From NCBI GenBank assembly GCA_013399305.1, contig VXAI01000190.1, positions 1,573,314 to 1,637,313 on the forward strand: a stretch of DNA of 64,000 bases, written 5' to 3'. Both the position numbers and the translations under genes were made by a program. The notes beneath the pieces are model-generated. The model did not search any database. It was given only the letters and a program-made list of their open reading frames with translations, and was not told where the DNA came from. The first letter of the stretch is position 1. Every line of letters begins with the position of its first letter. Source of the stretch: Rostratula benghalensis (lineage: Eukaryota; Chordata; Aves; Charadriiformes; Rostratulidae). Of the stretch, positions 10,213 to 22,194 are shown piece after piece.

Positions 10213-11282
10213 ATCTTCAGGTGAGGTCCCCTCTGGCTCCTTCAAGCATTGGGAAGAGCCTCTGCTGGGGAAGCTGCCAAACCTTTTCTATAGTCCTCAG
10301 AGACAGGAGTAGGTACAGCTGTCCCAGCTATAGGACAGGCAGGGAAATATGTGGGATATATCACATACTGGGCAAAATGACATCTCTCAAAGAGTGCTCC
10401 ACATTCAGCATGTACTCAGGTGAAGAAAGTGACCTCATCATCTCACTGTCTTCACAGGACACCCCAAATCTTATGAGTAGTTAAGCCTGTCTTATGGCAA
10501 GCAAATTTCCCCTTCTTCTGGTTCTCTCAGCAGCCCGTGGGGCTGCCCAGCAGCTCTCCAGACCCCTCTGGAAGTACTTGGTTTGCAGAAGCAGCAAGCT
10601 GGTCTCTTGTCCATCTGCAGTCTCTGGTAAGGACTAAAGTTTGAAGCACCTGCATGGACATTGCAGGGCTGGGGGAAGGATGCTGCCGCCACCTGCATGG
10701 TGGGAAAAGCCAAGCTCCCTCCAGGAGGGCTTAGGACACGTAATTCTGCAAAGTTTATACATTATTGAACCAGCTGGTGCAGCCCTTTGCCCGTGTGATG
10801 TGTGTTCCTACTTGAGCTCATGGTGTTTGTTGTCAAAACTGTTCTCTCACATCCTGTGACCAACCAATAGACTTTATTTACCCTGTAACACACTGCATGA
10901 GTGTATGGACAAGCCAAAGCTTTCCCAAAGTGCGAAACGCTGACAAGAGGAAGTGCAGATTGTCACCTTGCCACACTGCAAACACCAAAGTGTCCCCAGC
11001 TGGTTTATCTGCAGAGAAACTGGCAAAGCCTTGGGTGATTCACAGGCATTAGATTATACAAGAGGGGGAAAAAAAAAACACCAAAAACAAAAACAAAAAC
11101 AAAAACAAACAAACAAACAAAAAAAAAAGATGAGGGAAGCTGCCAGAAACTGGAAGTCTGGAAAACAGAGTCTTTTGTATTAGTGACATTTATGGCCAGA
11201 TAATATGACCACACTGTGACTGTGTAGGCACCAAACTGTCACTGGAGCAAAGAGTAATTAATAAACCAAATACCACATCCAG
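10213..11282. other. Unique DNA with an A-rich microsatellite
   Basis: No recognisable gene. An (AAAAAC)n/(AAAC)n tract occupies about 11070-11128. The rest is unremarkable unique sequence. Confidence 0.5.
11070..11128. repeat. (AAAAAC)n / (AAAC)n microsatellite
   Basis: A run of A's leads into repeated AAAAAC hexamers, then AAAC tetramers, then A's again. It is pure low complexity with no SINE head recognisable on its left. Confidence 0.9.
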
Positions 11283-11779
11283 TGCTGGGCTCCCCAGTAC
11301 AAGAGAGACAGGGAGCTACTGGAGAGAGTCCAGTGCAGGGCAACAAAGATGATGGAGGGATTGGAGCATCTCCCTGATGAGGAAAGGCTGAGAGAGCTGG
11401 GACCCTTCAGCCTGGAGAAGAGAAGGCTGAGGGGAGACCTTCCTCATGCTCCCAAGGATCTGCAGGGTGGGTTGAAGGAGGATGGAGCCAGACTCTTCTC
11501 AGTGGTTCCAGTGACAGGACAAGGGGCAACGGGCACAAGCTGGAACATGGGAAGTTCCATTCAAATCTGAGGAGAAACTTCTTTGGGGTGAGGGTGGCAG
11601 AGCCCTGGCAGAGGCTGCCCAGGGAGGGTGTGGAGTCCCCTTCTCTGGAGACCTTCAAGCCCCACCTGGATGCAGTCCTGAGTGATGTGCTCTGGGCAAC
11701 CCTGCTTTAGCAGGGGAGTGGGACTGGGTGAGCTCTAGAGGTCCTTCCAGCTCTGAAAATTCCCTGATTCCCTGTCACT
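11283..11779 (+). mobile_element. CR1 LINE fragment, 3' end
   Basis: A forward CR1 of about 500 bp starts at TGCTGGGCTCCCCAGTACAAG and ends CCTTCCAGCTCTGAAAATTCC. Translation from about 11349 gives [18 protein letters not shown] and [19 protein letters not shown] (ORF2 C-terminus). A frame change follows near 11510 and no catalytic domain is present. It is the forward counterpart of the copy at 9-510, with the same CCCTGCTTTAGCAGGGGAGT-type 3' variant. Confidence 0.95.
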
Positions 11780-12455
11780 GCAGAAGCTTTCTCTATGGCA
11801 CGTGTGTGAAATTTCCTGACACGTCCCAGCCTGCCTGGAATGCTCAGGCTTGAACCTGAGCCCTTGCAAGATCATGAAATCTCCACCTCTGGAAAAAACC
11901 TAGGTGAGCTTCTTGAACCATGTTTTCTGCTACATCACTACTGCTGCCAGAGGAACCTATGGACCACCAAGAGGACCTGCTGCACTGCAGACTGAGATGG
12001 GCTTAGTTTCAGAAGAGGAGAATGTTAAGATCTGTTTCAACAGAAATGCAGGAGGCACCTCTAGAAACCCAGGCCCATCTGCAGCAGGGGTCACAGAAAA
12101 GGAGCTGTCATTTCCCTGCACTGTGTGCTTCTGTCCCTTGTCTCCATGAATTGCCCACAGGCAGTTGGACCTTGCCAAGAAATGTGGTCCTCTCAGCCAG
12201 TTCTCACTTGGGCAGTGGCCCCATGCCTCCAGAGCAGCCAGGAGATGCTCGTGCTTTTGTCTTGCCTCAGTCTCCAGCACTTAGGGTGGGGAATAGCTTG
12301 GAGAATGTGGTGCTGTGCATGCACACATTATCTGGTGCATCTCTGGAGGCAGAGGTGACAGGCACACAGCTTTGGGCAGTCTTGGGGACCACAGAACCCC
12401 ACATCCTCTTACAGCACATAGAGAAGTTCCCGAGAGAGGGCAAGTGGTTTGTTTA
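11780..12455. other. Unique DNA, no gene seen
   Basis: Overlapping short open frames occur on both strands, but none has a recognisable domain or exon structure. Confidence 0.45.
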
Positions 12456-12790
12456 ATAACCCTTTCCATGTAAAAAAAATTCCTGATACCCAATATGAAT
12501 GTCCCCTGGTGCAACTTGAGGCCATTTCCTCTTGTCCCATCGCCTGTGACTTGGGAGAAGAGACCAAATCCCCTACACCCTGCTTTCAGGGACTTGTAGA
12601 GAGCAAGAAGGTCTCCCCTCAGCCTCCTTTTTTTGAGGCTGAACACGCACAGCTCCCTCATCTGCTTCTCACAAGACTTGTGCTCCAGACCCCTCACCAG
12701 CTTTGTTGCCCTTCTCCAACAGCTCAATGTCCTTCTTGCAATGAGGTCCCCAAAACTGGACAGAGCCCACTTCTCTCTAGGGAGCTTCAT
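12456..12790 (-). mobile_element. CR1 LINE internal fragment lacking the 3' tail
   Basis: Minus-strand translation reads [38 protein letters not shown] and [14 protein letters not shown], which is CR1 ORF2 C-terminus. Unlike most copies here it has no ATTCTATGATTCT tail. Homology fades near 12456 on the side where the 3' end should be, so it is truncated at both ends. The GTCTCCCCTCAGCCTCC and TGTAGAGAGCAAGAAGG wording resembles the CR1 variant at 36647-37045 and 39699-40094. Confidence 0.88.
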
Positions 12791-13785
12791 AGTATTCTTG
12801 CTTGTGTGCACAGAAGAGCTGTGCTGGCTGGGTCTCACCATCATACATTGCTGCAGAGGGCATCCTTCAAACCAGACAGGTCTGCTGGATGAGGCCATGC
12901 CACCAGCAGGTAGCAGCAGGTCTTTCTAGGAAATCATGACTCTGGTCAGATAGCTCTGTTTGGGCATATTATTGCCAAGAGAGCTCTCCCACATCTCCTT
13001 CCACGCCTCAAACTTGCCTCTTGGCCAGCGAGATGTCTTTCATTTGCCATGGGGTTTCTAAGGGCTTGATTCTTGTGGTCCTTAACCTCCCTGTTCAGGG
13101 AGCAGGAAAAGGGAGCGCCAGGGATTCCAGCAGCTGGAGGGACACAGAGTCAGTTATTGTGCTCACCAAGCTCCTTCATAACCTCAGCCATAAAGTAAGG
13201 TTTAGGAGAGGATTTTCCAGCCATCACATGCAGCCCAACTGGGGAGAAGCGGTAAGAGACTGGTTCAGCTGTGGGCTTTGCTTGCAATTATGGAAGACTT
13301 CTACTGGGAGCTAAATGAGCATGTGGTTTTAATAGCTGAAGATTCTCCCAGGAGTTGGAAAGGCCCTTTTTTATTATTATTTTTTTTTTGGTGTTTCTTT
13401 CTTTACTCCTTCTAATAAAAACCAACATGAGCTGGAAGCATTCTCTCGAAGACAGCCCTTTGCAGTTTTCCTTTGGTGAGGGTTTTGTCCCGGGAGTGAG
13501 TGGAAAGGTTGGTGGTTTTTTTCTTCTCCCACCTCTCATTTATAGAATGGTATTTCTGAGCAGATTTAAAGGGGTTATTCTGGCTTTATACAACTGCCTT
13601 TAGCAGACACAGCAACATTGTAGTGGAGAACGGTTACTGCACGGAATGGTCTGACTTCCTCTGCCTTCAGTGGAAAAAAAAAAAAGAAAAAAAAGAAGCA
13701 GATTGGGCTTTCATCGTAAATACACGTTTTTCTTTACATACAAGCGTCACCCAGGGATGAAAACCAGGGTACACCCCCAGATGCG
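12791..13785. other. Unique DNA, no gene seen
   Basis: Mixed-composition sequence with T-runs near 13366-13389 and A-runs near 13674-13695. No recognisable exon. Confidence 0.45.
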
Positions 13786-13952
13786 GAGTTTACTCAGGGC
13801 GACGGCCCCTGCCGAACAGCCCTTCGCCCCCCCAAAAAAATCCCGGTACCGCGGCGCGGCCGCCAGGGGGCGCTGCAGGAGCGCCGAGAGCGACGGTGGA
13901 TGCGGGGTGTGGGGTGTGCGGGGTGAGGGGTGCAGGTTAGGGGATGCGGGGT
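13786..13952. promoter_or_regulatory. CpG-dense block next to minisatellite and gap
   Basis: About 18 CpG dinucleotides fall in some 150 bp, including an ACCGCGGCGCGGCCGCC stretch. The block runs into a G-rich minisatellite and an assembly gap, so its true length is unknown. It contains the CTCF-type motif at 13860-13875. It may be the edge of a CpG island or the GC-rich flank of the tandem repeat. Confidence 0.4.
13860..13875 (+). promoter_or_regulatory. CTCF-type core motif
   Basis: The 16-mer CCGCCAGGGGGCGCTG matches the vertebrate CTCF core (CCNNNAGGGGGCGCT-like) at essentially every informative position. CTCF is an insulator and chromatin-loop anchor protein. Binding in vivo is not shown by sequence alone. 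The CpGs inside the core make binding potentially sensitive to methylation. Confidence 0.6.
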
Positions 13953-15044
13953 GNNNNNNNNNNNNNNNNNNNNNNNNNNNNNNNNNNNNNNNNNNNNNNN
14001 NNNNNNNNNNNNNNNNNNNNNNNNNNNNNNNNNNNNNNNNNNNNNNNNNNNNNNNNNNNNNNNNNNNNNNNNNNNNNNNNNNNNNNNNNNNNNNNNNNNN
14101 NNNNNNNNNNNNNNNNNNNNNNNNNNNNNNNNNNNNNNNNNNNNNNNNNNNNNNNNNNNNNNNNNNNNNNNNNNNNNNNNNNNNNNNNNNNNNNNNNNNN
14201 NNNNNNNNNNNNNNNNNNNNNNNNNNNNNNNNNNNNNNNNNNNNNNNNNNNNNNNNNNNNNNNNNNNNNNNNNNNNNNNNNNNGCAGGTTAGGGGATGAG
14301 GGATGCGGGGTGGGGGGGTGAGGGGTGTGAGTTGAGGGATGAGGGGTGCAGGATGCGGAGGTCAGGCATGAGATGGGAGTGTGGGGTGAGAGATGCAGGG
14401 TAGGGGATGTGGGATGAGGGCTGAGGTTTGCAGGATACTGGGTGCAGAGTGAGGGATGCAGGCTGTGGGGTGAGGGATGCAGGGGTCAGGTGTGGGATGG
14501 GGGTGCAGGGTGAAAGATGCAGGGTGAGGGATGAAGGACAGGGGATGAGGGATGCGGGGTGGGGGGGTGAGGTGTGAGAGTTGAGGGATGAGGGGTGCAG
14601 GATGCGGAGGTCAGGCATGGGATGGAAGTGTGGGGTGAGAGATGCAGGGTGAGGGATGCAGGGTAGGGGTGCGGGATGCTGGGTGAGGAGTGAGGGATGC
14701 AGGTTGGGGGGTGAGGGGTGCATGATGCTGGTGTCAGGTGTGGGATGGGGTTGCAGGGTGAAAGATGCAGGGTGAGGGATGCAGGATAGGGGCTGCAGGA
14801 GGCCTGGTGGGTGTTGAGGGATGAAGAATGCACGTTGTAGGGTGAGGGGTGCAGGATGTGGGGGGTGTGGGATGTGGGGTGCTGGGGGAGGAATAGAGGG
14901 TGGCAGGTGCAGGGTGTGGGGCGCAGGATGCAGGGCAAGGGCTGTGGAGTGCAGGGTGAGGGGTGGGGGAGAGCAGGATGAGGGGTGCCAGGTGAGGGGT
15001 GGAGGGTGAGGGATGCGGGGTGAGAGATGCAGGATACAGGGTAC
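13895..15044. repeat. G-rich minisatellite, ~124-bp unit, ~249-bp higher-order period
   Basis: The array is built from short GGGATGCA / GGGGTGAG-like words. The anchor word GTCAGG recurs at 14361, 14485, 14610 and 14733, giving spacings of 124, 125 and 123 bp. Alternate units are more alike: the word starting GGGGATGAGGGATGCGGGGT is at 14292 and 14541, a 249-bp period. The right end from about 14790 is more diverged. The plus strand is strongly G-rich with many GGG or longer runs. N's at 13954-14283 interrupt the array. The long Pro/His-rich frames on the minus strand (the longest about 283 codons, 14289-15140) are low-complexity artefacts. Confidence 0.9.
13954..14283. other. Assembly gap, 330 N, inside minisatellite
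   Basis: The run of N is flanked on both sides by the same repeat word (GCAGGTTAGGGGATG at 13932 and 14284). The gap therefore lies within the tandem array, and the true array length may differ from what the gap implies. Confidence 0.97.
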
Positions 15045-17420
15045 AGAGACCTGAGCCACGAGTTTCCCGCAGTGCCAGCAGTCTGCTCCTTCATGGTGCC
15101 TTAAATGGAGGTGCTCTCTCTCTCTGTCTCCTAAATTCATGCTGGTTTTTGCAGGCTGGCCGGTTAAACCTCACCCGTGGCAGAGCTTCTGCAGGAGCTG
15201 CCAAGCCCTCAGGAAATGTCAGGTTCTCTGATGAATTTGGGCTCTATTTTCTACAAAGGAAAGCATCACATCCCCGTGTGCTCCGAACCATGAAGTAGTA
15301 AATATGGAAAGGCCAACCCCAGTCCCCCCAGATAATGACATCAAGGACATTAAGAGTGACAGATGGGAGCAAATCAAGCCAGTTCTTTGACAAGACAGAG
15401 GTTATGGGAACAATTTGAAGACTCAAACAGGTGGCTAGAAAAGTAGTAAAATATATTTCTTTGCAGAGTGTACTTCCTGATGCTTAGCCCTGGATGGCAG
15501 TAGCTTCTTTGCCTCCTAACAGTGCTTGGGAAGCAGCACCCTCCTTCAGTGAATGGCATCTGCCACCAACATCTCAAGACCAGTCTTGGCTTTGCCATGG
15601 GCCTCCGTGCACCAGGGACTTCCAAAGTCAGTCCCTGGAGAGAGCCCCGTGTCCCTGTGCCCGGTGCTCACTGTGGGTCGGGGTGAATCGCAGACAGACG
15701 CCGTCCAGAAAGCTCCCGATGGCTTACATGAATATTTCAACACCTTGGAAATAAGCAGCGAATCCCAGATTTGTTTTCTTCTAGTGCTGAATAAAGACCT
15801 TCATAAAAGGAAGGGAACAAGGACCATCCTGAAAACTGGACTTTGTTTGCTCTGCAGCCCAACAATCAATTTTTCTTGGTACTGCCTGGCCTGCCCTTGA
15901 GCTGTGGGGGTAGAAATCCCCCTCACCTGTGACTTTTGGGTGCCTGGCCAGTACTCAAACGTGCTTTCATGCTGAATATACGAGCTAGGAGGCTCGTGGA
16001 GCCTGTTGTCCAACTCTTGACCTGAAAGCAGGCCCTTCTCCTGCCACAACGCTTTTGGTGGGTGCCTGTAGTGCCAGTGGGTGGGTTTGTTACAGCCTTG
16101 TAGACGTTCAGGAGGAGGTTGTTCCTTGTGATGGAGCAGAGCATCAGACTGGGTATCAGGAGACACGGGGTGAGAGGGCAGGTCCCACAGAAGGAAGCGG
16201 TGGGAGAGGAGGATATCCTTTACAGGGGAAAGAATGAGAGCCTTATGGAGGAGAGGGGGGAGTGTGTTACTGCCCACACCACTCATTTGATTGTGCCATC
16301 CTGGCCAGATTCCTTTTCAGGCTTATGCAGCTCTTTTATCTGTGTTGTTTGTTCTGGAACTGGAGGAGGAAATTACACCCCTTAGCAGTTATCTCATCAC
16401 AGTGGTCGTGAGTACTCCCTTGTTTGCAAACAGCAGGACCAGAGCAGGGTTCTTCTCTGTGTTGGTGGGTAAGTTGTTGGCACTGGGCAGAACTGGGAGC
16501 TCTAACAGCCTGGGAGCTGTTTGTGTGAGCAGGACACTGGGTAGAATGGTCCACTGCCCATTGCTGTGCCAGAGCACATTACAGCTTGCTGGTTGTGCAT
16601 CCATTGATCCCAAAAACTCAGCTCTCCAAACCAGCCACTCCCAGTGCTCACATCTAAGGAAAGAAAATGAAATTGGAAAAGATGTAAACTGCTCACACTC
16701 CCAGGCCTAGTCTGGTCTGGGATTTCGGCAGCTCTTCGGGGCAGAGCCTAAATGTGGCTAAAGGCATGGCTTGATGAAGTTCAGATCCAGATATGAGGAT
16801 TGCTAATCCTTCACAGCAAGGGCATAACCAGGAGAGTTAGCTTGTGATTTGTTCCATGGGGAGTGAGGGCTCTTCCTGATTCCCTTTCCCCTTTGTAAGC
16901 TGCTTGGCTCTCCAAGCCTCTGCTCCTCTAAACCAGCCTGGGGGGGCTGGTGGAACCTCTCTGGGGCTGCACAGAAGCTGTGTGCCCAGAACATCTCTGT
17001 GGTTCTGTCTTTTCCCCCTTGAGTGTTCCAGCTCCCTACTCTGCAAGAGAGAGTTTCCACGGGGCCCATGAACGAATCCCAGCCCTTTCCATTGCTCGGC
17101 CAGCTTGTCTGTGTCACGAGTTCTCACCAAGGGTACCCATGATTTGAGAGACCTGAGGAAAGCACCAAGAGAATGGTCAAAAGCCTTGGCACCCAGTGCT
17201 TGATGTCACACCAGTCCAGCTGGGGCTCATCCCTGAACCAGCCTAGTCCATCCATTTGCTCATGCTGTGATGCTGTTTTAAGGACCAGATAATTCTCTGG
17301 GGAATACTCAGCTTAGGAAAGGTTTTTTTGTGTGTTTCAGGGGCAGGAGAATGTTTCATATGTGCTTAACGCCAGGACTGGGGGCTGACAGGACCTCTGC
17401 CCCTTCTTCAGAGGCCAAAT
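15045..17420. other. Unique DNA, no gene seen
   Basis: Several overlapping open frames of 60-160 codons lie on both strands between 15500 and 17150. None shows a recognisable domain, signal or conserved exon, and the two strands are about equally open, as expected of moderately GC-rich non-coding DNA. No transposon was recognised. Confidence 0.45.
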
Positions 17421-17423
17421 TAG

Positions 17424-17450
17424 ACATATACATATATATATATATATACA
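17424..17450. repeat. (TA)n microsatellite
   Basis: ACATATACAT followed by about nine TA dinucleotides, a simple low-complexity tract. Confidence 0.9.
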
Positions 17451-17629
17451 CCCATGATGTGAATGTATTTTTATTGGCATCACTGCAGGTGCACCTTTGT
17501 GCCTCAGCAAGGCAGAGGGGCTATTCTCGAGCTGCTGATGCAAAACTAAGCCACAGCAGCAGCATCCATCAGTCCAGCGAATTGCCCTCCACAAGAAGTA
17601 TGGAGGCAATTTTTTGTTTAGACAAAATT

Positions 17630-17850
17630 TGCTGGGAAGGCAGCAATGAACCCGAGATGTTCAGCGTTCTAATCAAATAGTAATGCTGCAAGCTCAGCGG
17701 CTCATGAAACATTCACAATCTGCAGCGAGTAAAGCGCAGACAAGAGATTTAAGCACCGCTGTTGCTAGATGGATGGAAGCTGGTTAGAAGATCAGCTGGA
17801 AGATTATTCCACACAGGTTAGGATGAGGTTCATTAAATGCCCATCAGTTC
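17630..17850. promoter_or_regulatory. Candidate conserved non-coding element
   Basis: A repeat-free block with evenly mixed words (CTAATCAAATAGTAATGC, GAAACATTCACAATCTGC, GTTCATTAAATGCCC) and no simple repeats. It is proposed only from texture and homeodomain-like ATTA/TAAT cores. Confidence 0.22.
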
Positions 17851-20800
17851 CCTCGTTTGCTGTGGGAGGCGGGGAGGGCTGTAGGATGGCACCTGTTGAA
17901 GCACGGCTCGTCTTCATGGAGCCAAATGAGCTCTTCCCTTCAGTTCCTTTTGCTTCTCTCATCTCCATCAGCATCAGGAGATGGCAGAAGCAGAATTACC
18001 ACCCCACTCACTCCCCTTCTTTATATGGAAAACTAATTAGGTCCCAGGCTCCGGAAGGGGGAAAAGAAGAGGGCACAGTCAGTAGCCACAGAGCTCTCCA
18101 CAAGTTCAGGGTACGAGGTGTAATTAAGGAGAGACTTCACTCACTTCAAACCCCAGTGAAAATCACTCACCAGGCAGGTGATTTTATCCCCATCTCGGTT
18201 TTTAACCTTTGCTCTGACCCCGTTTTATCGTGTGCTGCAGTAAATTGCAATCATTACTGCCACAGCTAAGTGCTTCTCCACGGCTCCTTTGCAAATTAGA
18301 GGCTAAAAAGAGGGTGGTGGATAAGATCAGACGTGGGAGTCCCCAGATACCTGCCTTCATGTTTGCCACATTCCTCCAGTCAAGTAATTCTGATTCTTTT
18401 TTAAGGGGTTCTTGTGTAAAACAAGCAGTGCTTGGTTTTTTTTGTCTCTTACTGTACAGTGGGGCTCACTGACCAGGCTACTCCGCTTCTTTTAAATCTG
18501 CCCCATAATTACTACCATTTGCGTTTTGAAAAGAAATTGTGAGGCTCTCTGGACCACTGAATATGTCAGAAATCAAACAAACGAAATTTTAATCTGCTGA
18601 GGGAGAAATCATCTATTTCTGTGTCCCATTCCCATGAACACCTTAACCCTGTGAAATGCCTGTGTCTTTTTAAGGCTCTAGTAATACAGGCAACAGCAAT
18701 CCCGGTCCTGTTGCAGTTAAGAGGTGCTGTTAACCCTGGCTTCAGGCTGTGCTTGTCATGGACTGTAAGATTTCACTCTCTAAACAGAAATACAGTACTA
18801 GTAACGTGGGTATTAACGTGATTGGCATGATGAGACATGCCTGCACTGTGTGTGACAATGGAAAGAACATGGAAATAATTTGAAAAATTGAGATTTGGCT
18901 GGTTTAGGATTATTCTCAAACTGGAAATGTATAGTAATGTCAATAAATCCTAAAATGGGAAGCAATCCTGCTCCTGGTGCCTTGAGCATGCTTCTGAGAA
19001 TAATGGGTGAAGAAGCAGCCCCACGGTTTTGGGGGGTGAGGGTGAGAGAGAAAGGTGGATAACTTCCATAATAGATAGCAAAAAAAGGTTAAAACCTTAT
19101 GCTTTTGGAAACAAGTGTAGAGCCTAACTTGAGCTCACAGGAGATTGGTGTTTGAAGGGCTGACCACGTTATTAATGATAGTTTTATGAATCGTTGCAGT
19201 AGGCAAGGGATGTCGGGGTTGCTCAAGGTAAGAGATGGAAGTTTCTGAAGTGATTCAGTTGCCAGCAGTAGGAGGGTTATGGGTCGTATCTGTACTCACC
19301 ATCAGGAGGCAAACTTGCAGAGGGAAAGCAGACAGATGCAGTGAAGCTGAAAGAATTAGGTGTGGACAAGGATCTCAGTGCACCAGGACAGCAGCGAAGT
19401 CCAGGCTTTAGGAGTTTTGAAGTATTGCCAGCTTAATTCCTTTCAGGAGAGAGAAATACGGAGGGAAAGATAAAATAACCTGAGTTCTTATTAGCTATAG
19501 ACTGTGGATGATTTAGTATGCAGAAAGTCAATAAAATTTAAATAAAATTAGTAAATAGCTTCCTAGGGTGAAGTTACAGAGATTTTAAAAGTTGTCATTT
19601 TAGCACCTCAGAAACAGGCCAGAAGAAAAGCCTTAATAAAGAATAAACATGATGATGCATTCAAGTACTTCTGGAAGTCAGTGGAGGGATTACAGTATTC
19701 CTCCCGTGCCAAAGTGGCTGGTCATCCTGTTATAAAACTTCACATTAAGGAAATACAGATGAGAAGGCAACAGGCAACTGAGGAAGCTGTAGCATCTCTG
19801 GTATTTAAAAGCAGGAAAGAACTGAACTGAATTTTGTTCCTGTGGTTGAAAAGTAATTGTCCTGAAAAATGAAATGAAGACGTGACTGCTTATTTAAATA
19901 AAAAAAGAGTATTAATTTTAAAAATAATGTTTACTGATTTTTAAAAATGTTTTTAAAAAGTTTGTGTTTCACTGGAAAATGAAAGCCATCTTTCCAATAG
20001 GAGATGTGGCTGAAAATGAGCAAAATAGTCAGCAAACTATTTGTAAATTATGGAAAACAGGACTTCTGGCCAAGCCTATCAACCCAAGTAGGTCAGAGCA
20101 CGCAGGAAGGCCAAGTCATTTGCTACAGCCACATGTTCTTGAGCTCTGTGTTGTAATTACAGCATTCTCTGACTGAACTCAAGCAGCTTTTTCCCTGAAG
20201 ATAGGACAACTTGGACAAAACTTAAATCTGTCTCTCCTGCTTGCAGGATTCAAGCTAGGTCTCCATCAAGTGTCGCACGGGTACGTTGAATTCTAGTTCC
20301 CAGGTGTCTGCATAAAGCACCAGCCAAAATGTCTTTCCTCTCTGAACTCCCAAATCACTTTGGAGGCTGGGACTGTAAACCTAAAACCCTGAGCAAAGTA
20401 AAATGAAGTATCTTTAATGATGCTTCTTTGCGTACTGGAGATTGCCCCTTGCTGGAGGAGCCTTGCAGGCTTCCTGTGTTTGATCACAAGGAAACCAAAC
20501 AACTTTCCCCCTCCACAGGACTGTTTCTTACCACTTTTCCTTCCCAACATCTGGAAGAGAGCGATGGAGATAGCTTCTTAACTTTCCACATATTAAATCA
20601 AGCTAAACCACCCCAGAGTTTAAGGGCAACGTTTGGCAATGGCGCTGAAGCGAAGGCACAAGGACCAGCCTCATGAAGGACTGCTTCAGGATCACGCCAG
20701 CACTTCACAGGGATTTCCAAGGAAAAGTTTGTGTCTGTGCTTTAAATGCTTCACATTTCTCTGAGCTCACTTTGAAATCTGGCAGCCAAACCATAAAGCC

Positions 20801-21049
20801 CTATGCCCCTCTCCTGGCTACTATTATTTCTGCTACCACTATTATTTATATCAATAGCAGAACTAGAAACTTCTGACAATAGGATGTGGCAAAGTAACCT
20901 TATTTTCATCCTATGAGAAGCTTCCTTTTAAATTAATAATAATTTGGTCGGTCACTCAAGTGAGCCTACATAAAGGCTACCTTTAGAAGCAGAACATCGT
21001 CAGCATATAGCAGAGAGAGCTTGTCTCCTCTGCTTGGGGGAAAGCAAGC

Positions 21050-21620
21050 TACCTGTGTAATTATTTCCTCAGTGAGGCTGCATAAAACTTCTATTGCATT
21101 TGATTCAACGCAAAACAATTTCTATATTTCATGTCGTGGGCAGGAATGAAAATGGAGATAGTTCATCAATGCTGATATGTGATATAAAAAGAGCTGAGAA
21201 GCCAAGGGTATGAGAGTGCATAAAAATGTTTTGTGTCCTGACCAGTACATTGCTTAAAAAAAAAAAAAAAATTTTACAATCAGCCCCAATTGTTCATTCT
21301 TCCCATGCAGAAGATACTCACATATTCATTTTTAAAAGGGCAAATCAACCATAATTCAGTTTATAAACTGTGAAGCTCGTTGCGAATGTCTGGATGAATA
21401 TTCATTAGAATCTCTTAATCTGCCATCGACTGTGATTCATTAGGCATATGTAAATATCACTCACTTTAATTGCCCCTAAACTGACTTAACATAATATTGT
21501 CATTAGCAAATTATTAGTTATTTGTGTAACTAATGGTACATTATGGTGTACACGTTAAATCACCAAATATATGATTACAATTATGATGATGTTTTATGCT
21601 GGGTGCTTTGTAAACTATTT
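21050..21620. promoter_or_regulatory. Candidate conserved non-coding element
   Basis: About 570 bp of AT-rich, repeat-free DNA carry many homeodomain cores: CCATAATTCAG, CTTAATCTGCC, TTTAATTGCC, CAAATTATTAGTTA and GTAACTAATGG. It also has GATTCATTAGGCATATG, reminiscent of POU/homeodomain composite sites. The density and lack of simple repeats are typical of deeply conserved vertebrate enhancers. An A-run at 21256-21270 interrupts it. Confidence 0.4.
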
Positions 21621-22194
21621 GATGAAATATAATGGAGCCAAATCAAATCTGGTATGTTAATAGGACAGTTGTAGAACTTTATTATTATATTTCCACACCT
21701 TGGTGCCTGCTGTACGACGTGGGCCTTGACCCTGCCCCAAGCTTCAATGGATCAGCTTCACTTTCCATACCAGAGGCTGGCGTGACATCCCCGTGCCTGC
21801 TTACCCCTTGTTGTACCTCATGAACTCAATTCCAGTTAATTATGGGCGAAAGTGCCCTAGGCTGATGTGGGAAGACTTTTATACCCATTGGCCAAGGGGA
21901 GGGAGCAGAGAAGATGGGCTCCTCAGCCTAGGGAAGCCTTAATGGTTCTTGCTGGGGAGGGCTGGGTGAGGTAGCAGAGTGGGACAGGCTTTCTTCCACT
22001 GCCCATAACCTGCTTATTTTTCTGTAACCTATTTGTGTATCAGGGTTGGTTTTATTTATTTTCCCTGCTTCTTAACTAGCTCTCACCCAGCTTGTGTGGT
22101 GAGAAGTCTTGCTGGGATGGTTGGACTCACCCACTCTCCAGCATTTCCAGCGGCTACGCATCAGGCAAGCAGCTTTAAGGAAGCCCAAGTTCCG

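Noticed and set aside
12281..12898. 205-codon minus-strand open frame as a host gene
   Set aside because: Its central part is CR1 ORF2 C-terminus; the ends are random continuation into flanking DNA.
13670..14299. Long plus-strand open frame crossing the gap
   Set aside because: Most of it is N translated as unknown residues; the rest is A-run and GC-rich repeat.
14289..15140. 283-codon Pro/His/Ser-rich open frame on the minus strand
   Set aside because: It lies entirely in the minisatellite, whose C-rich strand lacks stop-forming words. A second long frame is open in parallel. It is low complexity, not a gene.
15801..16286. 161-codon minus-strand frame
   Set aside because: No recognisable motif, and overlapping plus-strand frames are equally open.
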